Part shown: one piece after another, positions 1 to 8,100 of the stretch
Position numbering within the stretch: position 1 is the first letter of the stretch
Layout of the letters: each line of letters begins with the position of its first letter
Source: Bacillota bacterium
GTDB lineage: Bacteria > Bacillota > Clostridia > Acetivibrionales > DSM-1351
Length of the DNA: 11,276 nucleotides
Direction: 5' to 3'
Assembly (NCBI GenBank): GCA_023398105.1
Contig: JAEWST010000101.1
Span: forward strand, 1 to 11,276
Position numbers and translations under genes: made by a program
The notes under the pieces: model-generated
The model's database searches: none
What the model was told of the DNA's origin: nothing
Seen by the model: only the letters and a program-made list of their open reading frames with translations

Positions 1-2
1 TT

Positions 3-272
3 GCAAACTTTATCGGAATGAATGCTCATACAGCAGATAAGATTATCATGACGGATATGTGTGACAGGCTGATTTGTGAATCTATATATGGTGGGTTTAT
101 AATGACCTGTCCAAATCAGAAACTATGTAGAGATATTATTCCTCACTTGTTGCCCATTCAGCAGGGAGAGAAAGAACCAAAAGACTTCCCAGTTGCAACC
201 AGAGAAGAAATGGAGGCACTATGGCATTCCGAAGAAGAGACAGTAATGCAGGCTGAGTTTCAGATGTTGTAA
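3..272 (+). CDS. 3' end of a hypothetical protein (5' partial)
   Basis: The reading frame is already open at the window edge (A-N-F-I-G before the first Met at 18), so this is probably the C-terminal part of a longer protein and not a gene starting at 18. No ribosome-binding site precedes that Met within the few visible bases. About 89 residues can be read. The visible part has three cysteines in its first half (around M-C-D-R, L-I-C-E and M-T-C-P), a proline/leucine stretch (I-P-H-L-L-P-I), and an acidic, Glu-rich C-terminus ending F-Q-M-L. There are no membrane segments and no catalytic motif that I recognise. It reads on the same strand as everything downstream but is separated from the next intact gene by more than 500 bp, so it is probably not part of the defence operon. 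I do not recognise the family. Confidence 0.6.
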   Translation, partial: ANFIGMNAHTADKIIMTDMCDRLICESIYGGFIMTCPNQKLCRDIIPHLLPIQQGEKEPKDFPVATREEMEALWHSEEETVMQAEFQML

Positions 273-564
273 TTTGTAAAAGCTCACTTGGTTGAGGGTA
301 TTGTTAATTTCATTCAATTGAGGTGCTAAAAATAATGTGCTTATGGCTTAAATGAAGAATAATGACAATTATGAGTGTTCAAGAAAAACAAAAGTTTTAC
401 TTTCTGTGGAATAAAATAGAAAGGGTTTATGATAATGCTTAAAACCTGTTGCAATATGTAAATTAATAAAATATATGGTTACTTTTTCTTGTGTAAAATT
501 TCCCATAATAGTACAATTATAATAACAATGCTGTTGATACTGTTGTGACTATTGGGACAAGAAA
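273..564. other. Gene-free, AT-rich spacer
   Basis: No convincing gene is visible in these 292 bases. Two very short open segments occur, beginning at the ATGs at 352 and 371 in different frames and each ending after roughly 20 codons. Neither has a good ribosome-binding site. They could be remnants of a decayed gene, like the clear pseudogene just downstream, but they are too short to support that. No strong hairpin with a T-tract was seen. Confidence 0.5.
518..523 (+). promoter_or_regulatory. Candidate -10 box upstream of the DUF1413 remnant / ABC-3C operon
   Basis: A perfect TATAAT lies here, about 40 bases before the ATG of the decayed small gene and about 285 bases before the ABC-3C operon. 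No good -35 hexamer sits 16-18 bases upstream; the nearest, TTGTGT at 489-494, is 23 bases away. In DNA this AT-rich a TATAAT can occur by chance. If real, it was probably the promoter of the small gene and may now drive the ABC-3C operon. Confidence 0.25.
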
Positions 565-795
565 ATGCCAACTGTGAATGAATTAGTGGGTATCGGAAAA
601 GCTGAACTAGCTAATCTCTTAACGAGAGAAGTATTCATGGTTCTGATTATTTAAGGGATATGAATGGAACCAGATTTAATGCAGAATTCGATTACTCCTT
701 GGCACTTTGTTTCTCAACTATATAAAAACAGATGATATAGGGGTTGTTCCGATTGAAAGGAATCATCGGGACAGCGGAGATATAAGAAGGTGTAA
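565..795 (+). pseudogene. Decayed DUF1413-family small protein gene
   Basis: Read across frames, this stretch reconstructs a small DUF1413-type protein. It starts at ATG 565 (M-P-T-V-N-E-L), continues to R-E-V-F-M-V, and hits TAA at 652-654. In the next frame it resumes as L-F-K-G-Y-E-W-N, has another stop (TAA 677-679), then runs R-L-L-L-G-T-L-F-L-N-Y-I through V-V-P-I-E. After one more frame change it ends S-S-G-Q-R-R-Y-K-K-V with a stop at 793-795. From memory, intact members carry a core close to F-K-G-Y-E-W-N-R-I-P-R and a tail close to P-I-E-K-T-S-S-G-Q-Q-R-Y, so the order of matching blocks is convincing. At least two stops and two frame shifts mean no functional product is made. The family's function is not established. 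The remnant matters because its last part makes the following gene appear to start 102 bases too early. Confidence 0.7.
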
Positions 796-796
796 A

Positions 797-802
797 AGGA
801 GG
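797..802 (+). promoter_or_regulatory. Ribosome-binding site fixing the effector gene start at 809
   Basis: AGGAGG lies six bases before the ATG at 809. The upstream in-frame ATG at 707 has no comparable site and lies within the DUF1413 remnant, so 809 is the supported start. Confidence 0.8.
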
Positions 803-808
803 ATTTTG

Positions 809-1900
809 ATGATAACTACAACCTTTAATCTGTTTAGTTTAGCTAAAGTTGAACCATTAAATGATCAGTCAGTTTTTGAAACAGTCATTCCTCCACTACA
901 AAGGGTTAAAGACTTTTCTGATGAGGGATTCGAGGAATTTATTACCGAGTGGGCTGTAGCTTGTGCAAAAACAAAATATAAAGATGTTTATCGAATTGGC
1001 GGTGCAGGTGATAAAGGTAGAGACGTAATTGCAGAATATGAAAATGGAGCATTTGATTATTACCAGTGTAAAAAGTATTCTGAGCAATTGCAACCGAGTC
1101 AATATTGGACTGAGTTTGGAAAACTATGCTATTTTGTTTATAACAAAGACATTCCAATGCCAAAGAAGCATTATATAATAGCATCTCATGATTTAAGTAA
1201 AAAAATGAGAACCTTATTAGCGAATAAAGAGAATATTAGAACAGGTCTTATAAAAGAGTGGGATGACAAATGCAGTAAAAAGCTTATCGAAAATAAGAAG
1301 ATAGCATTAAGTGATGATCTTTTAGATTTTATTAAAAAGTTTGATTTCAATATTGTGGATACATATTCTATGAATACTATTATTGAGGAACATAGACATA
1401 CTCATTACTTTTATTTTCGCTTTGGTGGAAATATTAAGCCCAAAAGAAACATTAAAATTGAACCACCAAAGGATATAGAAAATACAGAACGTAAGTATTT
1501 AAATAAGATTTTAGCGGCATATTCTGAAAATAAAAAAGATAATATTGATGTTGCTAAACTTAGACAATATACTGATTTATTAAAAGACTTTAGCAGCAGA
1601 CGTCAAGAATATTACTCTGCAGAATCACTTAAAAGGTGTATTCGAGATGTTTTTTCTACTGAAAGCGAATTTGAAATTTTAAAAAATGAGATGTATTCCG
1701 GGATAAGTGATTTTATTCAAACTGATTTCAAAGATGGATTTGATAAATTAAAAAAGACTATGCACGAATCGACAAAAGTTAATCTATCAATAAGTAGGGT
1801 AGACAATGATTTGCATTTTGTTGGCAATGATGATAAGAAAGGCATTTGCCATCATTTAGCTAATGACGATTTAGTTGATTGGAGGACTATAGATGAATGA
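809..1900 (+). CDS. ABC-3C effector: PD-(D/E)XK (Mrr-like) nuclease with ABC-3C C-terminal domain
   Basis: Predicted DNA-cleaving effector of an ABC-three-component system, 363 residues. The N-terminal part shows a restriction-endonuclease-like core: acidic residues in D-E-G-F-E-E-F (about 38-44), then G-G-A-G-D-K-G-R-D with the metal-binding Asp at 72, then Y-Y-Q-C-K-K with Gln86-x-Lys88. That layout is typical of the Mrr-like branch of the PD-(D/E)XK fold. The C-terminal half is charged and helical and contains F-S-S-R-R-Q-E-Y-Y-S-A-E-S-L (from about residue 258), which resembles the C-terminal domain that links ABC-3C effectors to their partners. The start is at 809 because of the AGGAGG just before it; the extra 34 codons from 707 are pseudogene sequence. 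The stop overlaps the next gene by 8 bases, indicating translational coupling. Known for the family: ABC-3C systems were proposed by comparative genomics as conflict systems. The nuclease function here is inferred from motifs. Confidence 0.75.
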   Translation: MITTTFNLFSLAKVEPLNDQSVFETVIPPLQRVKDFSDEGFEEFITEWAVACAKTKYKDVYRIGGAGDKGRDVIAEYENGAFDYYQCKKYSEQLQPSQYWTEFGKLCYFVYNKDIPMPKKHYIIASHDLSKKMRTLLANKENIRTGLIKEWDDKCSKKLIENKKIALSDDLLDFIKKFDFNIVDTYSMNTIIEEHRHTHYFYFRFGGNIKPKRNIKIEPPKDIENTERKYLNKILAAYSENKKDNIDVAKLRQYTDLLKDFSSRRQEYYSAESLKRCIRDVFSTESEFEILKNEMYSGISDFIQTDFKDGFDKLKKTMHESTKVNLSISRVDNDLHFVGNDDKKGICHHLANDDLVDWRTIDE

Positions 1901-2372
1901 TAGGCTATTTAATACAGAAGCAGAATTAGGATTACGCTGCCTATTTATTCTCAAAGCAATATATCCTAACTTTTGTAGCATAGATAGATTGTTATATTTA
2001 GACTATTTGAGCCTTTATATTGAAGATTTTAAAGAAGACGCTACAAATTTACATCCTAAGTACCCATTTCAATCTATTGAAGTCTTAGAAAAAAGAGAAG
2101 TGTTGAAAAAATCGATATTAGAGTTAGCCTTAAAAGGTTTAATAGATGTGGAAACTAATGATGGTTTGTGCTTTGGATGTAATGGAAACACTTTATGGAT
2201 AATAGACAGTATTCAAAACAATTATTCGGAGCATCTAGTAAAAAATATTCAAATGATTATACAGGAAACAGAGACAAAAACAGATAAAGAACTAAAAGAC
2301 ATCATTTTTTCTCAGAAAACTAATGTAGATAATGAATTTAATAGTTTTTATCCATATACTGAGGAGGTTTAG
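1893..2372 (+). CDS. ABC-3C middle component (type 2-like winged-helix adaptor)
   Basis: Small adaptor of 159 residues expected to connect the nuclease effector to the ABC ATPase. Diagnostic-looking segments occur in the family order: F-N-T-E-A-E-L-G-L-R near the N-terminus, I-D-R-L-L-Y-L-D-Y-L (about 30-39), L-H-P-K-Y-P-F-Q (about 54-61), then a helix-rich stretch ending A-L-K-G-L-I-D-V, which reads as the recognition part of a winged helix. From memory this order fits middle component 2 of ABC-3C systems (starts with an ELGLRAL-like motif and has a YLDY box and an LHP box). The ATG at 1893 overlaps the effector stop and is preceded by GGAGG at 1881-1885. It sits 2 bases from the ATPase gene. 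There are no membrane segments or catalytic residues. The role is known only by prediction, but the gene order effector, middle component, ATPase strongly supports it. Confidence 0.75.
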   Translation: MNDRLFNTEAELGLRCLFILKAIYPNFCSIDRLLYLDYLSLYIEDFKEDATNLHPKYPFQSIEVLEKREVLKKSILELALKGLIDVETNDGLCFGCNGNTLWIIDSIQNNYSEHLVKNIQMIIQETETKTDKELKDIIFSQKTNVDNEFNSFYPYTEEV

Positions 2373-2374
2373 TC

Positions 2375-4213
2375 ATGTTTGCATTTTACATAAAAAAATT
2401 GAAAGTAGTTGGAGAGGGAAAAGAGGATGCCGAAGTTATATTCGAAAAAGGTCTCAATGTGATTCACGGTCCTTCAAATACAGGAAAATCATATATCTTT
2501 CAGTGTATTGATTATGCTTTTGGTGCAAGTAAAATAAAAAAAATCTCAGAAAGTAATGGTTATTCAAAATTATACGTAGAGCTTCGAAACATTGATACTA
2601 ATAAACCAATTACTATTTTGCGTTTTTTAGATAGTAAAGATATATATTATTATTTGAGTGGTATTGATGAAGTTAATGATAATCATCCTGAAAAGTTAAA
2701 AAGCAAGCATGATCCAGATAGTGTTGATAATATTTCGAAATTTTTATTAAAACAAATAGGAATACAAGAAAATAAATATTTAGTTAAAAATAAAGATGGC
2801 AAAAAAGTCACACTGGGTTTTAGAGCCATTACACAATTATCAATCATCTCTGAGACTGATATAATTTCAGAGGATAAGTCCCCGGTTGTAGAAACCCAAA
2901 ATACGCAACAGACGTATAGTAAGTCTGTGTTTAGGTATCTACTAACTAATCAAGACGATATAGCTTGTGCTGAATTAGAAAAAGCTGAAATAAGAAAGGC
3001 AAGAAATGAGGCTAAAATTGATTATATAAAAGAAGAAATTATTACTATAACTCAAGAAAAAGAAAAGCTAATAAATGGCAGAAAAAACATTGATACTGAT
3101 GGTATATATAGTTTAGATTACTATAAAGATAAAATAATTGAAATAGAAAAAGTTATTAAGTTTAAACGTCAAGAACTACATAATATTAATACAGAAAATA
3201 ATAAATTAAATTTACAAAAAAATAAAACGCAGATGATGCTTGATAAGTTTCACCTATTAAAAAGGCAGTATTTAAGTGACTTGGACAGGCTGGATTTTGT
3301 GTCTTACGGGGATAGTTTACTATCACAAATTGTTACGCATCATTGTCCTCTTTGTGACAGTGTGGTAGCGAAAAATGTTGAAGATGTGAAGAATGATGAT
3401 ATTGTTAATTGTTGTAATGATGAAAAGGCTAAAATACAAATTAACCTAAGAGAACTAGAGCATTCCATTAATGATTTGAATGAAGAGCTGTGCCAAATTA
3501 GTGAGATGTTATCATTAGGAGAAGAAAACACGCAAAAATACAATGAAGAAATAGCTCAAATTTCTAATAAAGATTTAAAACCCTTGAGAGTTGTTATTAA
3601 AGCATTGATTGAGCAAGCGAAGATTGATAGTAAGATATCTGATATTGATAATACGATAGAACGTAAAAATGGTGAAATAATTACTTTTGCAGAAAGTAAA
3701 AATGTTAAAGAAGATTCAGTAACTGAGGGTTTGATGGTTGAACAACATATATATGATGAGTTATGTGAGGAAATCAAAAAGTCTTTGATTTCCTGTGGAT
3801 ACTCCGAAGTTGAAAAAGTAACCTTTGATGTTAAATCACAAGACATAGAGATTAATGAGGTTCACCGTTTATCCAATGGTAAGGGATATAGGGCATTTTT
3901 CTATGCCATCTTTAGTGCGACTTTAATGATTTATTTGCAAAAAATTAAGCATTCTTTTACGAATGTATTGGTTTTAGACTCACCGCTTACAACCTTGAAG
4001 GAATCTGAATTAGAAGATGCAAAAGAAGATGATTTTGTTGAGAACTCTTTACAAGATGGGTTATTTACTTTCTTTGCAGATAAGTTTAAGGACAAACAAG
4101 CAATTATAATTGATAATAAGCAGCCTCCTAAAAATTTGTTAGGTAAATATCATGATATCACATTTACTAAAGGACGTAGTGAGGGTAGGTATGGATTTTT
4201 TAATAAAGAATAG
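2375..4213 (+). CDS. ABC-3C ABC ATPase with coiled coil and CPLC hook
   Basis: SMC/Rad50-like ABC ATPase of 612 residues, the expected motor or sensor of the ABC-3C operon. Walker A is G-P-S-N-T-G-K-S at 32-39. A long charged, heptad-rich region follows (roughly 195-460), interrupted by H-C-P-L-C-D with Cys324 and Cys327, placed like the zinc hook of Rad50. The ABC signature region is H-R-L-S-N-G-K-G around 497-504. Walker B is V-L-V-L-D-S-P-L-T-T with Asp535. The residue after that Asp is Ser, where most ABC ATPases have the catalytic Glu. An acidic segment (L-E-D-A-K-E-D-D) and a C-terminal I-I-I-D-N-K-Q-P-P, likely the D-loop/H-loop area, follow. GAGGAGG at 2361-2367 precedes the start, and the gap to the previous gene is 2 bases. 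It presumably dimerises and controls the nuclease through the middle component, which is inference. It is one of the most AT-rich genes here. Confidence 0.8.
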   Translation: MFAFYIKKLKVVGEGKEDAEVIFEKGLNVIHGPSNTGKSYIFQCIDYAFGASKIKKISESNGYSKLYVELRNIDTNKPITILRFLDSKDIYYYLSGIDEVNDNHPEKLKSKHDPDSVDNISKFLLKQIGIQENKYLVKNKDGKKVTLGFRAITQLSIISETDIISEDKSPVVETQNTQQTYSKSVFRYLLTNQDDIACAELEKAEIRKARNEAKIDYIKEEIITITQEKEKLINGRKNIDTDGIYSLDYYKDKIIEIEKVIKFKRQELHNINTENNKLNLQKNKTQMMLDKFHLLKRQYLSDLDRLDFVSYGDSLLSQIVTHHCPLCDSVVAKNVEDVKNDDIVNCCNDEKAKIQINLRELEHSINDLNEELCQISEMLSLGEENTQKYNEEIAQISNKDLKPLRVVIKALIEQAKIDSKISDIDNTIERKNGEIITFAESKNVKEDSVTEGLMVEQHIYDELCEEIKKSLISCGYSEVEKVTFDVKSQDIEINEVHRLSNGKGYRAFFYAIFSATLMIYLQKIKHSFTNVLVLDSPLTTLKESELEDAKEDDFVENSLQDGLFTFFADKFKDKQAIIIDNKQPPKNLLGKYHDITFTKGRSEGRYGFFNKE

Positions 4214-4249
4214 AGATTTTTTTGTAAAATGATTAAGATACAAATGTTG

Positions 4250-4264
4250 TTCCCTTATAGGGAA
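4250..4264. repeat. Perfect short inverted repeat after the ABC ATPase gene
   Basis: TTCCCT-TAT-AGGGAA forms a 6-bp stem with a 3-base loop, 36 bases past the ABC ATPase stop. No T-tract follows on the + strand, so it is a poor intrinsic terminator. It may be part of the regulatory region of the next operon or simply a weak hairpin at the operon boundary. Confidence 0.4.
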
Positions 4265-4276
4265 ATTGTAGGCATT

Positions 4277-4342
4277 GGACAGCATTGTGTCCTATGTATG
4301 CTGATTTATATTATAATTGTCGTTATGTTTACAATAACGTTA
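4277..4342 (+). promoter_or_regulatory. Candidate promoter with flanking inverted repeats for the Hachiman-like operon
   Basis: TATAAT is present at 4312-4317, 59 bases before the hamA-like ATG. An overlapping TATATT at 4307-4312 pairs with TTGTGT at 4285-4290 at a 16-base spacing. Two short inverted repeats frame it: GGACA-gcattg-TGTCC at 4277-4292 over the -35 area, and CGTTA-tgtttacaa-TAACG at 4321-4339 just after the -10, followed directly by the palindrome TAACGTTA (4335-4342). Repeats in these positions are what an operator would look like, but no regulator gene is present in the window. A ribosome-binding site CAGGGAG lies at 4363-4369. Confidence 0.4.
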
Positions 4343-4376
4343 CCAAAGAGAGATTATTTAAACAGGGAGATCACCT

Positions 4377-5180
4377 ATGAAACCTCAATATTTAGATTGG
4401 CTTACTCAAGAAAAACTAGTAACTACTTCTGAAGGAAAGCAAATTATCGTATATGAACTAGTGATTCAAGATGACGAAAGTATTCTAAACTCTTGGGCGA
4501 AGCATCTACGTGAACATTACTGTGCTGACTCCGAAATAGATGTCCTATGCGCAGGGTTTGGTCTTGAAAGAAATGAATACTTGAAAACAATAAAGTTTCC
4601 GGATGCACGTATTAGTCCGGGACCTTCTGTTCGTTCAGGGGATTTTACAGAAATATTAGTTGCCGATTACGTTCAATATGTTCTTGATTATATTGTCCCG
4701 AGAACACGTTACGACCGCAAGGTAAACAGGAACTCCTCTACTATGGGCAGTGATCTAATAGGATATAAGTGCGGTAAAAAAATTAGCAATAATGATGAAT
4801 TGATAGTTTTTGAAGTAAAGGCCAAAGCCAGTGATGTCCTTCCCTCTTCGGAGAGCAGGATTCAAAAGGCCGTAGACGATTCCAACAAGGATGTTGTCAG
4901 GCTTGCGGAAACATTGAATGCAGTTGTTCAGCGCTTAATAGACCGAAACGACTTAGAAGAAGTAAAACGAGTACAACGATTCCAGAATTCTTCTGATAAC
5001 CCTTATCGAAGAACATATGCAGCAGCTGCTGTACACTCCAACATGTCCTATTCCGAAACTGTGCTCAAAACCGTTTCTACTCTAAACCATGCTGATCCCA
5101 ATCTAAGTCTTATAGTAATTCACTGCGACAAACTGATGGCTTTTATCCACAAAATGTATAGGAGGGCGTGCGAATGCTGA
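4377..5180 (+). CDS. hamA: HamA-like (DUF1837) nuclease of a Hachiman-type system
   Basis: Predicted nuclease effector, 267 residues, close to the usual HamA size. A PD-(D/E)XK active site can be read: Glu92 in G-D-F-T-E-I-L-V-A-D-Y, Asp126 in M-G-S-D-L-I-G-Y-K, and Glu146-x-Lys148 in V-F-E-V-K-A-K-A. The spacing and the S-G-D-F-T-E box fit DUF1837, the HamA/AbpA family, as I remember it. The gene has its own ribosome-binding site (4363-4369) and candidate promoter. Its 3' end overlaps the helicase gene by 7 bases, so the two are translationally coupled. Known for the family: HamA works with the helicase HamB, which holds it inactive until damaged or phage-altered DNA is sensed, after which HamA degrades DNA. 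The call rests on this fold plus the helicase partner; AbpA/AbpB is the close alternative name. Base composition is visibly richer in GC than the ABC-3C genes. Confidence 0.75.
   Translation: MKPQYLDWLTQEKLVTTSEGKQIIVYELVIQDDESILNSWAKHLREHYCADSEIDVLCAGFGLERNEYLKTIKFPDARISPGPSVRSGDFTEILVADYVQYVLDYIVPRTRYDRKVNRNSSTMGSDLIGYKCGKKISNNDELIVFEVKAKASDVLPSSESRIQKAVDDSNKDVVRLAETLNAVVQRLIDRNDLEEVKRVQRFQNSSDNPYRRTYAAAAVHSNMSYSETVLKTVSTLNHADPNLSLIVIHCDKLMAFIHKMYRRACEC
5160..5165 (+). promoter_or_regulatory. Ribosome-binding site deciding the helicase start
   Basis: AGGAGG lies 8 bases before ATG 5174 but only 2 bases before the in-frame GTG at 5168. The normal spacing favours ATG 5174, which removes the first two codons of the longest frame. 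Confidence 0.7.
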
Positions 5181-8100
5181 TAGGGAGTAATTCAAAATAT
5201 CTGCTAAAACAGACGCGCTCAAAAGCAAAAATGTATGAGTATAGTGTCCCAAGCGAGCTACATATTGAAGTGGAAGATAATGCGAACGAATTACTGTTAA
5301 TTGCGATTGCTGCAATAGGAAATATTTCAGCTGATGTACTTAATGAAAATAATCCATATAGGATTATTCCCGTAGATAAAAAAGCGGAGCTGGAGTTTGC
5401 ATCACATTATTTTGATGCCTTTTTGCAATCAAAGTTAGACCCATGCTACCCACAATATTATCTGCTATTAGGGGCGGTTGCGTATTACTTGTGCGACTAC
5501 GCTGGCAGTGCAAAAGTTATGGCAAATATGATCACGATCGATGAGCTTGACTTGGGTTGTGGTGGAATTGAAAAAGTATTGGCTTTGTTGCTCAAAGATA
5601 AAGTCAATGATGATAGCTTAACAGAAATTGATCCAAAAGCACCTTATAGCAGCTACTTATCACAAGTAATTGAAGCTTGTAACATTTGGTTTCAGCGGCA
5701 TAAAACTACTGAATTAGGCTTTATAAAGGAGTTCCGTTCTCTCGTATACTCACAAGGCTCACCTCGAGAATTACTGTTGACTGATGCATTGTTAGCGATT
5801 TTGCTTATAAAGATAGAACGCTCGGCGTTAAATCTGCTTCCTGAATATTCGGGGCTACCCGCCGACGACTGGGAAGGAATGTTAAAGAACAAAAAGAATA
5901 TGCATGAGCTTTGGCCCGCTCAAATCCGTCTGGGTGAAGCCGGTGTTTTTTCGGGAAAATCGGCAATCATTCAAATGCCCACCAGCTCCGGAAAAACAAC
6001 ATCTATGTCAATTGCCATACGTGCCGCTTTTTTATCTGGAAGAACCTCTATGGCTATTGTTGTTGCACCATTTAGGTCATTGTGTCGGGAGATAAATACT
6101 GACATTGCTAATGACTTTCTCGGAGATACCAGTGTTCATGTCAACGCACTTTCGGATGTTCTCGAATTGGATGATCTTCTGGAGTTGTTAGAATCCTTCG
6201 GAGAGGAAAGCAAGAACATCTTGGTTCTGACTCCAGAAAAGTTACTATATTTGCTGAGGCAGGATAATGAGTTAATAATGGGGGCAGGTCTTATCATATT
6301 TGACGAGGCTCATATGTTTGACGATGCTTCGAGAGGGGCTCAATATGAGCTTTTAATTTCTGCGATCATGATGTACTTAGGCGAGGAGGCTCAAAGACTG
6401 CTCCTCTCAGCAGTTATTCCGAATGCTACACAAATAAACGACTGGTTTACCAGTGGCGAAGGTGTCGTGATCGCCGACAACTCAATCCGTGCAACAGAAA
6501 AATCTATTGCAATTGCTGATTGGGAAACATCTCGAAAGGGGCAATATGGATATCTGTATTTCCTTGATCCTGAGAACCACAATGTCCTTGAATTTTATGT
6601 GCCGCGTATCATTGATATCCAATCATTGAACAAACTGAAAAAGAATGAAAAGCTGCGTTTCTTCCCGTCAGTAAATTTCCAAACAGCAAAGGTAGAATAT
6701 AATGACATAGCGATTTATCTTGCACTAAAACTGAATCACAATGGTGGAGTAGCGATTTTTTGCGGAAGAAAGGATACTGCAGATGGTGTCCTGCGGAGAA
6801 TTATCGAAATCAAGGACAGGGGTATTGATATTTCGTCTTTTCGAGAACATGTTGCTGATGACGAACACGTAAAAATAGCAAGGTTGATAAAAGAAAATTA
6901 TGGTCAAGACAATATATATTATGAGGCTGCTTTGAAGGGGGTTTTTACGCACCACAGGGGTATATCTAATGGAATCAGGATTGCCACTGAATATGCAATG
7001 AAGAAAAATTTAATAAGGTGCATAGTGTGTACTTCAACGCTGGCGCAGGGCGTTAACCTGCCTATCCGTTACTTGATTATTTCCAGCCTTTATCAAGCTC
7101 AAGAAAAGATAAAAGTACGGGATTTTCACAATCTTATTGGAAGAGCCGGAAGAGCTGGACTATATACAGAAGGAACCATCTTATTATCAGAAACGTTTGT
7201 ATACTCCAAAAGAAGTATATCTAAAGATAAGTGGCGATGGAGAGGGTATTTAGAGATGCTAGACTCTAGCAACTCCGAATCTTGCCTTAGTCAGTTTCTA
7301 TTGCTCGTGCATCCTGAGTCCTTTGAGGTATCATATAATACTACTGTAAAATATGACTTTTATAAATTGGCGTTGGTTCGTTATAACCATGCTGAACGTT
7401 ATGAAAAAGCTGTGGCAACTTTAGTAAAAGATTTTGAAGAAAATTATCCAACAAAACTACTCTCTTTCAAATCTGTAATTGATCGGGTTAATCGTAGCTT
7501 GGATGCAATTGAAAGCTATCTTTTATCATTCCTTACAGAGGATAATGAACAGAATCTTGATCTGCTTGTTTCTAATACATTTGGCTATTTTCTAGCTAAT
7601 GAAAAAGAAAAGGAGCGAATGAGAACCATATTTTCAGCTGTTCGGGATTATCTTCTCAATACAGTAAATAATACAGAGAAGCGAGCGATTTTCAGCCGCA
7701 CACTTCTTGGAATAAAACCGCTACTTGAGTTGGAAAAGTGGGTTGGTGAAAATTATAGAGAGCTTATAAATTGTGAAACGACTTCTGAAGTTCTTCAAAT
7801 GATTATTCCTAAGCTAGTAGAATACAGTGAAAATAAATGCCTTAAAGCGGTCGTTATGAAAAATGAGATTCTTGTTATTGCTAATATGTGGATTAATGGG
7901 ATGTCGTACAAACAGATTCTAGAATATACAACTGAGAACGATGTTAAGATCATCCGTAGAAAAAGAGAAGCAAAGATAGAGCTTAGTGAAATCATTGATA
8001 TTTGTGATGATGGATTTGGGTATGCTTCAACACTTATTATTAATGCTATTGCTGAACTCTTACGATCCACATATGAGGAGAGTGAAGATTCCTGTAAGTT

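Noticed and set aside
707..808. N-terminal extension of the nuclease effector starting at ATG 707
   Set aside because: The residues belong to the DUF1413 remnant, there is no ribosome-binding site at 707, and ATG 809 has AGGAGG six bases upstream.
896..1184. Minus-strand frames opposite the nuclease effector
   Set aside because: They lie wholly inside a well-supported gene, with Cys/Ile/Leu-rich composition typical of antisense shadows.
4229..4432. 67-codon + strand frame overlapping the start of the hamA-like gene
   Set aside because: It runs over the candidate promoter and repeats, has no ribosome-binding site, and its end lies in another frame of the real gene.
5168..5173. GTG at 5168 as the helicase start
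   Set aside because: Only two bases separate it from the AGGAGG; the ATG at 5174 has normal spacing.
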